A stretch of 64,000 nucleotides of DNA from JACKOB01 sp024234575 (GTDB lineage: Bacteria > Pseudomonadota > Gammaproteobacteria > Pseudomonadales > Oleiphilaceae). The stretch is from contig JBPJFZ010000002.1 in assembly GCA_051208035.1 (NCBI GenBank), positions 62,001 to 126,000 on the forward strand, read 5' to 3'. This document shows, one piece after another, positions 51,930 to 58,539 of this stretch (position 1 is its first letter; every line of letters starts with the position of its first letter). Below the pieces are notes generated by a model. The model worked only from the letters and a program-made list of their open reading frames with translations, was not told where the DNA came from and made no database searches. A program made the position numbers and the translations under genes.

Positions 51930-52514
51930 ATGAGGCCTGCTAAATTCAACAGAGACATGGCGATGACTGCGGCGACTGAGTTGTTTTGGTCACAAGGTTA
52001 CGAAGGCACTAGCGTGCAGCAGCTATTGGATGTCATGGGTATTAATCGTAGTACGTTGTATGCGAGCTTTGGCGACAAGCGAGAATTGTTTACGCAGTCT
52101 TTGTCTTTATTTGGCGTAATGGCGGCTTTGGCCTGCGCGCCTTTAAGGCAAGATAAGCCACCTCATCTGGCAGTAAAGGAGTTTCTTGAACTTGTGTTTT
52201 TTGGGATTCCGGCAGAGAAACGGAAAAAAGGCTGCCTGTTAGTCAATACCATCCTCGAGCAGTCAGGTTTGGATGACAGCCTGGCGGCCGAGGCATCCCG
52301 CCAGCTCGCAAAAGTTGGGGATGAATTGCGCTGGTGTTTTGAACGGGCGCAGTCGCGGCACCAGCTGTCTGCACATGTGTCTGCCGAGGCTTTGGCCGCC
52401 TATTTTATGGTCGTTATTAAAGGATTACGCGTGGCTGTCAGGGAGGGCTGTTCAGATGCTTCGTTGCGGTCGACGATAGACATTTCTATTAAAGTATTAG
52501 GGAGCAATGAATGA
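51930..52514 (+). CDS. TetR family regulator, paired with membrane peroxiredoxin
   Basis: A 194-residue TetR protein. MAMTAATELFWSQGYEGTSV followed by QQLLDVMGINRSTLYASFGD is a well-conserved helix-turn-helix. The C-terminal domain has KKGCLLVNTILEQSGLDD, found in TetR_C proteins with a Cys that may sense electrophiles or oxidants. Its TGA overlaps the ATG of the peroxiredoxin-like gene (ATGA), so the two are translated together. A redox or electrophile-responsive switch is a reasonable guess. Confidence 0.88.
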   Translation: MRPAKFNRDMAMTAATELFWSQGYEGTSVQQLLDVMGINRSTLYASFGDKRELFTQSLSLFGVMAALACAPLRQDKPPHLAVKEFLELVFFGIPAEKRKKGCLLVNTILEQSGLDDSLAAEASRQLAKVGDELRWCFERAQSRHQLSAHVSAEALAAYFMVVIKGLRVAVREGCSDASLRSTIDISIKVLGSNE

Positions 52515-53356
52515 ATCAGCTTAAATCGGTATTTATCTCTGTTTATGTCACGTTGCTTTGGCTGGCGGTTATTCATGGCGCTTATATGCTGGCCACAGGG
52601 CAAACCTGGCATGGTGTGGGCGTGCTTCTCAGTACTTTGCCGATGGCCAGTTTTTTCGCTTACATTTTTCTGATGAAAGTGGCGCGCACACCGGCAGGAC
52701 TTAACTTGTTCGTGCTGCCAACTATTGCGGGTGCAGTGCTGAGCTTATTCGTTAATCTATCTGACTGGTCATGGTTGTCGATAGCGTATAGCTGGGGAGT
52801 AGGGGCTGTTGGTGCTTTCCTGTATGTGTACTGGTACTCAACGTTTGCCGATCGTGATAAGACTTTGCTAGCGGTAGGTCATCAAATGCCTGAGTTTGTG
52901 TTGCAGGATACAACCGGTAAAGATATTTCATCATCAAGCTTTTTGGGTGCACCGGCTCTGTTTATTTTTTATCGTGGCAATTGGTGTCCTTTGTGTATGG
53001 CACAAATAAAAGAGGTCGCATCACAATACAACGAGCTAAGCCGTCGCGGGGTAAGTGTGGTGTTGGTTAGTCCTCAGCCTCATGAGAACACGCGTGCGTT
53101 AGCAAAAAAGTTTGATGTGTCGTTTCAATTTATGGTCGATGCACATAACCGTGCGGCAACGAAACTAGGAATTCTTGCTGCCAGCGGCACTCCCAAAGGA
53201 CTTGAGGTATTGGGCTACGAAAGTGACACCGTTATGCCAACAGTCGTTATTACTGATGCCAAAGGGCGAATTCTTTTTGCAGATCTAACAGATAATTATC
53301 GGGTTCGACCAGAGCCAGGCGTATTTCTGGCGGCCTTGGATAAAGCCGGTCTGTGA
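52511..53356 (+). CDS. Membrane-bound peroxiredoxin/thioredoxin-like protein
   Basis: A 281-residue protein with four N-terminal membrane helices (about 5-27, 34-55, 65-82, 90-110), then an AhpC/TSA-type thioredoxin fold from about residue 118. FIFYRGNWCPLCMAQIKEV places a C-x-x-C pair at Cys159 and Cys162, a thioredoxin-like variation on the peroxiredoxin active site. VVLVSPQPHENTRAL and PTVVITDAKGRILFADLTDN complete the fold. It may reduce peroxides or disulfides at the inner membrane. It is coupled to the upstream TetR gene. Confidence 0.85.
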   Translation: MNQLKSVFISVYVTLLWLAVIHGAYMLATGQTWHGVGVLLSTLPMASFFAYIFLMKVARTPAGLNLFVLPTIAGAVLSLFVNLSDWSWLSIAYSWGVGAVGAFLYVYWYSTFADRDKTLLAVGHQMPEFVLQDTTGKDISSSSFLGAPALFIFYRGNWCPLCMAQIKEVASQYNELSRRGVSVVLVSPQPHENTRALAKKFDVSFQFMVDAHNRAATKLGILAASGTPKGLEVLGYESDTVMPTVVITDAKGRILFADLTDNYRVRPEPGVFLAALDKAGL

Positions 53357-53419
53357 AGCCAGGTAGTGTAGAAGCAGGCAGCGTTAGAAAACATGCATGT
53401 AGACAAATTGTGGGGGCGT

Positions 53420-53448
53420 AAAAAAGGGCGGTTAGGTGATAACCGCCC
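53420..53448 (-). terminator. Minus-strand intrinsic terminator without an upstream gene
   Basis: GGGCGGTTA (53426-53434) pairs with TAACCGCCC (53440-53448) over a 5-base loop, and on the minus strand six T follow. On the plus strand no T run follows the hairpin, so it is directional. It could only serve the peroxiredoxin gene poorly. Confidence 0.82.
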
Positions 53449-53536
53449 TGAAAGAAACAACAACAACTAGGAAAGGAAAAGCACAACCTTTTCCACAACA
53501 GCCTGCAGCCGAAAGGCAATTAACTATTGATAATTC
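53420..53536 (-). ncRNA. Candidate structured small RNA, not matched to a known family
   Basis: On the minus strand a TATACT -10 box (53543-53548, weak -35) could start an RNA near 53536. It would have a GCC/GGC hairpin (GCCTTTCGGC...AGGC), a second hairpin GGAAAAG-GTTGTG-CTTTTCC, a single-stranded GUU-repeat segment (opposite 53458-53467), and a 9-bp terminator with a U run. No gene on this strand ends here, so the terminator must serve something non-coding. Length about 117 bases. This is the anatomy of an Hfq-dependent trans-acting sRNA. Confidence 0.5.
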
Positions 53537-53781
53537 CAGCTTAGTATATCTCTTCGATTTGTCCTGTTTATTTCATTAAAAAATAGTAAATATTCGTGTT
53601 TTATTATGACGGTTTATTCATGTTTCGTAAGGCCCCACGGCTGCCTTTCACTATCCAATGCATGTGAGCAATTTGTGTACACGCCAACGTACCAGCGCAA
53701 CAGTGCTGCGAACAACCTTGCACCGCCTGCTACTTTGAGGATAATGCCGACAAACTCGTTAGTGAATCAGGTACAAAACCA

Positions 53782-54789
53782 ATGACAACATCCACCCCTT
53801 TTAGAATGCCTGCAGAATGGGCCAAACACACCCGTTGCTGGATGGCATGGCCCTGCGACGAAGATCAGTGGGATAACGGTATCGACAAGGCACGTGCTGC
53901 TTTTGCGCGGGTTGCAAAGGCAATCGCCACCTTTGAGCCGGTAACGATCGTCTGTCGCCCCGGCTATGAAGCTACCGTAAAAGAATATTTGCAGGGTCAA
54001 GTTGAGATCCTGGCCGCCGATCTCGATGATTCCTGGATGCGGGATATGGGGCCAACATTTGTGCTGGATGCATCTGGCAATAAGGCTGGTGTGAATTGGG
54101 TTTTCAATGGCTGGGGCAAGTATGCCCATGATAACGATGCCCAGGTTGCGACCAAAATTCTTGCCAGTATTGGTGTGCCTAGAATTGACAGCGCTCTGGT
54201 TAATGAAGGTGGCGGTATACACGTTGATGGTGAGGGCACTATCCTGCTAACCGAAACAGTGCAGCTAAACGCTAATCGCAATCCACAGTGGTCGAAGCAG
54301 GATATTGAGCAGGAATTACAGCATCAGCTGGGTGTGAGCAAATGTATCTGGTTGCCTCAAGGTGTGGTAGATGATGATACCGATGGTCACATTGATGAGT
54401 TGGCTTGCTTTGTTGCACCGGGGAAAGTTCTCGCGTTGATCACTCGCGACGAAACAGATGCCAACTACGCTATATTGGCGGAAAATTTGCGAATTCTGCA
54501 GCAAAGTCGCGACGCTAAAGGACGTCTGCTAGAGGTTGTAACCGTTGAGCAGCCCAAAGCGACCTATAATGGGGGAGTGCGACTATCCACGTCTTACATC
54601 AACTTTTATATTGCCAACGGTGGTGTGGTAATGCCCGGCTATGGTGATAGCAAAGCGGATGCGGAAGCAAAAAGAATTATTAGTGAATGCTTTCCTGCAA
54701 GGCAGGTCATTCAAGTTGATTGCAGGGACATTGTGGTCGGCGGGGGCAATATACACTGCATCACCCAGCAAGAGCCCGCGCCCCTATAA
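53782..54789 (+). CDS. aguA: Agmatine deiminase
   Basis: A 335-residue guanidino-group-modifying enzyme. MPAEWAKHTRCWMAWP is the family start. The motifs WMRDMGPTFV and GGGIHVDGEGT are substrate-binding. TDGHIDELACFV holds the catalytic His and Asp/Glu. GGGNIHCITQQEP carries the nucleophile Cys326. It converts agmatine to N-carbamoylputrescine and ammonia. The next gene takes the product on to putrescine; the pair is the arginine decarboxylase branch of polyamine synthesis. Confidence 0.97.
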   Translation: MTTSTPFRMPAEWAKHTRCWMAWPCDEDQWDNGIDKARAAFARVAKAIATFEPVTIVCRPGYEATVKEYLQGQVEILAADLDDSWMRDMGPTFVLDASGNKAGVNWVFNGWGKYAHDNDAQVATKILASIGVPRIDSALVNEGGGIHVDGEGTILLTETVQLNANRNPQWSKQDIEQELQHQLGVSKCIWLPQGVVDDDTDGHIDELACFVAPGKVLALITRDETDANYAILAENLRILQQSRDAKGRLLEVVTVEQPKATYNGGVRLSTSYINFYIANGGVVMPGYGDSKADAEAKRIISECFPARQVIQVDCRDIVVGGGNIHCITQQEPAPL

Positions 54790-54824
54790 ATTGATGCACC
54801 GGATAATCACGTAAGAGGAAGCAA

Positions 54825-55697
54825 ATGAGACAAGTTACCGTGGCCGCAACACAAATGGCCTGTAGTTGGGATATCGAAGGCAACGTCAGTCGGGCCGAGA
54901 AGTTGATACGTGAGGCGGCGGCGAAGGGCGCGCAGATTATTCTCATTCAGGAGTTGTTTGAAACGCCTTACTTCTGCGTGGATCAGGATGAAAAGCATTT
55001 TGCACTGGCCAAACCATTCGAAAATAATCCGCTTATCCGACATTTTAGTGCGTTAGCCAAGTCGCTTCAGGTGGTGTTGCCATTGAGTTATTTCGAGAAG
55101 GCCAATAACACCTTTTTTAATTCGCTCTGTGTGATAGATGCCGATGGCCGCGTGTTGGAAAACTACCGTAAAAGCCATATCCCCAATGGCCCGGGTTATC
55201 AGGAGAAGCAGTACTTTTCGCCCGGTGATACCGGCTTTAAAGTATGGCAAACCGCCTATGGAAGAATAGGCGCCGCCATCTGTTGGGACCAGTGGTTTCC
55301 TGAGGCCGCTCGCGCCATGGTTCTGCAAGGGGCGGAATTACTGTTTTATCCTACCGCCATTGGCTCGGAGCCTTACGATGCCAGCATTGACTCGAAGCCG
55401 CATTGGCAGCGCGTTATGCAAGGTCATGCTGCAGCTAATGTGGTACCTGTGATCGCCTCGAACAGGGTGGGGCGAGAAGACGGAGAAACTTGTGGCATTA
55501 CTTTTTATGGCTCGTCCTTTATTGCCAGTGAAACGGGTGAGCTTTTGCACGAAGCTGACCGCACATCTGAATCCATTCTGATTCATACTTTTGACTTAGA
55601 TGCGGTATTGTCGATGCGGACAGAGTGGGGCTTGTTCCGAGACAGGCGCCCAGATTTGTATGGACGTTTGCTTAGTCTGGATGGCAAGGTAAAATAA
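54825..55697 (+). CDS. aguB: N-carbamoylputrescine amidase
   Basis: A 290-residue nitrilase-superfamily enzyme. The catalytic triad is visible: Glu43 in LIQELFETPYF, Lys116 in YRKSHIPNGPGY and Cys153 in GAAICWDQWFPE. It hydrolyses N-carbamoylputrescine to putrescine, carbon dioxide and ammonia. It lies 35 bases after aguA with its own ribosome site (gaggaag), so the two form one operon. The aguR repressor gene common in Pseudomonas is not next to it here. Confidence 0.97.
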   Translation: MRQVTVAATQMACSWDIEGNVSRAEKLIREAAAKGAQIILIQELFETPYFCVDQDEKHFALAKPFENNPLIRHFSALAKSLQVVLPLSYFEKANNTFFNSLCVIDADGRVLENYRKSHIPNGPGYQEKQYFSPGDTGFKVWQTAYGRIGAAICWDQWFPEAARAMVLQGAELLFYPTAIGSEPYDASIDSKPHWQRVMQGHAAANVVPVIASNRVGREDGETCGITFYGSSFIASETGELLHEADRTSESILIHTFDLDAVLSMRTEWGLFRDRRPDLYGRLLSLDGKVK

Positions 55698-55847
55698 CGC
55701 CATTTATTCGCGGCTAATAAGAGAAAGTGCAATATTAACAATCGATTAAAGTCTGTATTTGTCACTCTGTTTTAATAGTCGGGATAACTGTTTGTTAGTT
55801 CGAGTATTGGCTGAAACAAAAAGATACAAAAAACTGCGCAGAAAAAA

Positions 55848-55876
55848 TTGGACACTCTCTCATTTTGATCTATAAA
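55848..55876 (+). promoter_or_regulatory. Probable sigma-70 promoter ahead of the SutA-like gene
   Basis: TTGGAC (4 of 6 match to the -35 consensus) and TATAAA (5 of 6 match to the -10) are exactly 17 bases apart. Transcription would begin near 55883, about 107 bases before the ATG at 55990. Confidence 0.65.
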
Positions 55877-55899
55877 TAACGGAAAATAGCAGTTGGAGC

Positions 55900-55928
55900 G
55901 ATACATTAGCTTGCTGATGTATCTTTTT
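55900..55928 (+). terminator. Leader terminator/attenuator hairpin upstream of the SutA-like gene
   Basis: GATACAT (55900-55906) pairs with ATGTATC (55917-55923) over a 10-base loop, and five T follow. It lies between the promoter at 55848 and the ATG at 55990, so it would stop transcripts after about 45 bases unless overcome. Confidence 0.65.
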
Positions 55929-55989
55929 GAAAAATAAGCCACTCGCCGTTTCGATTGGTGGCTGGTCATTCTCATAGGGTACGAAGATC

Positions 55990-56208
55990 ATGAGTGTGAA
56001 TGAAGTTGAAGTTAGCGCTAGAAATACAGATCACGTGAGCAACGGCTCAGAACTGACAGAAACCCAGCGCCGAGAAATACGCAATCAATTGTGCAGTGAC
56101 GTAGAAGCGTTCCTGTTACGCGGTGGCCATGTCCAGGTTATTGATGACAATGTGAGAGCCGATCCGCCACGCAAACCTACCATAAACTACGGCTCATCTC
56201 CGATATAA
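55990..56208 (+). CDS. sutA: SutA-like RNA polymerase-associated regulator (small)
   Basis: A 72-residue protein. The C-terminal half VEAFLLRGGHVQVIDDNVRA, then DPPRKPTINYGSSPI, matches what I recall of the C-terminus of P. aeruginosa SutA (GG-x-V-x-x-I/V...ADPPKKP...YGSRPI). SutA binds RNA polymerase and raises transcription during slow growth. The acidic N-terminal tail of the Pseudomonas protein is absent; here only about 25 mixed residues precede the helix LTETQRREIRNQLCSDVEAF. So it may be a minimal version. It has its own promoter, a leader hairpin and a terminator. Confidence 0.75.
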   Translation: MSVNEVEVSARNTDHVSNGSELTETQRREIRNQLCSDVEAFLLRGGHVQVIDDNVRADPPRKPTINYGSSPI

Positions 56209-56243
56209 AAAGCGGTAGTAAAATGTTTTTCCCATAGTATTTC

Positions 56244-56266
56244 AGGCGCCAATTGGCGCCTTTTTT
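56244..56266 (+). terminator. Intrinsic terminator after the SutA-like gene
   Basis: A 7-bp stem aggcgcc/ggcgcct with an AATT loop is followed by a run of six T. Confidence 0.92.
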
Positions 56267-56480
56267 ACATTTGCCTATTTTGCTTTTCACGAAAAGCCCC
56301 TCGTTAAAACAAAAAACCAAAATATGTACATTGGTGCACAAAACGGATGTTTGGTTCATGCTACTCTCAGCCCGGTAAGTATTGTCCGTAGTTTCAGTAT
56401 TGGCTGGCAGTAAATTTTCGCACCTCTCAAACCCTTGTCGCCAAGAGTGCGCCGAAAGCATATAAAGGAGAAGCAAAATC

Positions 56481-57521
56481 GTGAATGGACGGAAGTTGGC
56501 GGGATTACTATTTTTGTGTGTTGCCGGGCTGGCATTGTGGGCTGGCTATATTTCAATACAAACGAACGAGACCGCAGGTCTGCCGCGAGCTGTGCAGCAA
56601 ACAGAAGTGGTTGGCGATGTTGTGGTGACACAAGGCGATTTGCCTGTAAGCGAGCCTACATCCTCCAAATTGCCATTTAAACTTCCCAAGTCATTACAAG
56701 GCACGGACATCGACGGTGGATTTCGTGTCGATGAACAAGGCCATTTGATTATTGATAAATCTATTAAGCGGTTTATGGACTACTTTTTAGGAACGGTGGG
56801 CGAGCTGTCTGTTGAGGAAATTATCACCAATCTCGAAACGCTGGTGCAAGGGGCGCTTGCCGAGCCTGCTCGTACCGAGGCAATGACCATTCTGCGAAAC
56901 TACATCGATTATAAACAGGGTTTGGTGCAGCTTGAGCAAGATATTGGCGAAGTCAATGTGCTAACACTGGATGCCGGGCAATTAGGCGGTATAGCGGAGC
57001 GCCTTAGAATCATTCGTGAAACCCGTGTGACATTTTTGGGTGAAGATGTTGCCAATGCTTTTTTTGGTGAGGAAGAGGCAGTAGATCAATACACGCTTAA
57101 AAAACTGCAGATCGTGAATAATCAGGATTTGACTGATACCGAGAAGAAAGAACAATTACAGGGGGCAGAAGCTATGTTGCCTGCTCACATAAAGCAGCAG
57201 CGTGAGCAGACGCAAATGTATGAGCAGTTAACTGCCCGGGAGTACGAGCTGAAAAGTGCCGGGGCATCGGCCGCCGAGGTCTATGCGGCAAGAGCCGAAA
57301 TGGTCGGTGACGAGGCGGCACAACGGCTGGCACTTTTAGATGCCGAGCGTGAAGATTTTACCCGCCGCTTACGTGCATACCGGCTGGAAAAAAAGGTGCT
57401 CGATGATACCGCCATGGACCAGTCTGATAAGACTGCGGCGCTGGAACGTCTGCGGCAGTCTCATTTTACAGAATTAGAAATTCGACGGGTGGCGGCATTA
57501 GATCGTATTGGCCGGGAATAA
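56481..57521 (+). CDS. Lipase-specific foldase (Lif/LipB chaperone)
   Basis: GTG 56481 with aaaggag upstream gives 346 residues. An N-terminal membrane helix (about 5-25) anchors the protein. A Pro/Ser-rich linker follows, then the foldase domain from about residue 70. IKRFMDYFLGTVGELSVEEI contains the Lif motif R-x-x-F-D-Y-F/C-L-S/T-A with F-D changed to M-D. The rest is a long helical lasso that wraps the client lipase in the periplasm. Lif genes normally follow their lipase. None is adjacent here, so the client must be encoded elsewhere or lost. Confidence 0.9.
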   Translation: MNGRKLAGLLFLCVAGLALWAGYISIQTNETAGLPRAVQQTEVVGDVVVTQGDLPVSEPTSSKLPFKLPKSLQGTDIDGGFRVDEQGHLIIDKSIKRFMDYFLGTVGELSVEEIITNLETLVQGALAEPARTEAMTILRNYIDYKQGLVQLEQDIGEVNVLTLDAGQLGGIAERLRIIRETRVTFLGEDVANAFFGEEEAVDQYTLKKLQIVNNQDLTDTEKKEQLQGAEAMLPAHIKQQREQTQMYEQLTAREYELKSAGASAAEVYAARAEMVGDEAAQRLALLDAEREDFTRRLRAYRLEKKVLDDTAMDQSDKTAALERLRQSHFTELEIRRVAALDRIGRE

Positions 57522-57751
57522 AAATCAAATTATATCGACACAAGGTTGTGTTCGAGATTGCCTGACGCTGTCGAGGGCAGTATACTCCCGCGAACAGTTG
57601 TACCAGAAATATCTGTTGATTTTGTGCGGATACGAGTGAACCTCCCATTGCTAATTATTCGAGCATTCACCAAAGCCTTATAACTGTTAGTCGTTGATAG
57701 TACATACCTCTTTAATTGCACCTCTAAAAAAACAGTAATAAGGTGAAAACA

Positions 57752-58510
57752 ATGGATGTTTTTGTTCTTGTAATGGGGCTGACGCTTTTTACTGCGGGCT
57801 GGTTTATCTTTTGGGATTATGTTCGATTTCTTTACAGCTCTTATTCAGTCAAAGGGCGAGTCGTGTCGTTTACCTCTCCTTACTTGTTAGGTGGCAGCTC
57901 CAGAAGGCCCAGACGTGCGGCATCGGGTATGTACCCCATTATCGAGTACTTGTGGGCGGGGCAGCTAACCCGCTTTACCTCCCTTGACCATGCAGGCGCG
58001 GAGCAATTGCAGGTAGGAGACGTCGTTAATGTTTGCGTGTCCCGCAGCCGACGTCAGCGCAGCCGCCTGGGTAAAGGCAGTATTTTCCTGATGATCATGC
58101 TCGCCGCACTGTGTGTCGTATTGTTGTCAGGTGCCCTGTTGGTGAATATTCAGCTTAATGTGGTACATATTATTCTGGCCTCCTGCATTCTGGCGTTGTC
58201 GCTCTCTTTCATTGTGCTGTATTTGCGCAATCAGGACGAAACCCACTCTGGTCTTGTCCGCAGAATGAATCCTTTTAGTGTTTTCCTGTCCGAGCCGTCT
58301 TCTTTTTGTCACTGGTCAGAGATGACCCAGGATCGTTTTCAGCGACGTCGAATCTTGGGGTTTCGTATGGTTGGCGCCGCCTGCTTTACAGCAGGTGTGG
58401 CGATGATAGTGGCCGCCTTTTTTATGACGGATATTACCGGGCTTAGAGCCACCATCGAACACAAGTATGTCGAAATCGAGAACTCAACAGCGGGTATAAT
58501 TATTCGCTAA
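57752..58510 (+). CDS. DUF3592-like membrane protein
   Basis: ATG 57752 (MDVFVLVMGLTLFTAGW) has taagg 8 bases upstream and gives 252 residues; GTG 57743 is a poorer start. Four membrane helices: about 4-24, 109-131, 136-158 and 207-230. Between the first and second is a small beta domain, VKGRVVSFTSPY...MYPIIEYLWAGQLTRFTSL with GDVVNVCVS, like the DUF3592 fold. Function unknown. It is 230 bases after the lipase chaperone gene and convergent with the fusion oxidoreductase. Confidence 0.6.
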   Translation: MDVFVLVMGLTLFTAGWFIFWDYVRFLYSSYSVKGRVVSFTSPYLLGGSSRRPRRAASGMYPIIEYLWAGQLTRFTSLDHAGAEQLQVGDVVNVCVSRSRRQRSRLGKGSIFLMIMLAALCVVLLSGALLVNIQLNVVHIILASCILALSLSFIVLYLRNQDETHSGLVRRMNPFSVFLSEPSSFCHWSEMTQDRFQRRRILGFRMVGAACFTAGVAMIVAAFFMTDITGLRATIEHKYVEIENSTAGIIIR

Positions 58511-58539
58511 GCAGAGCCCGTCTGCCCTGGTTAAAATGG

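Noticed and set aside
53250..53519. An 89-residue minus-strand open frame over the candidate sRNA
   Set aside because: It overlaps the peroxiredoxin gene and the terminator hairpin, and its sequence is Cys/Leu/Phe-rich with no ribosome site or family resemblance.
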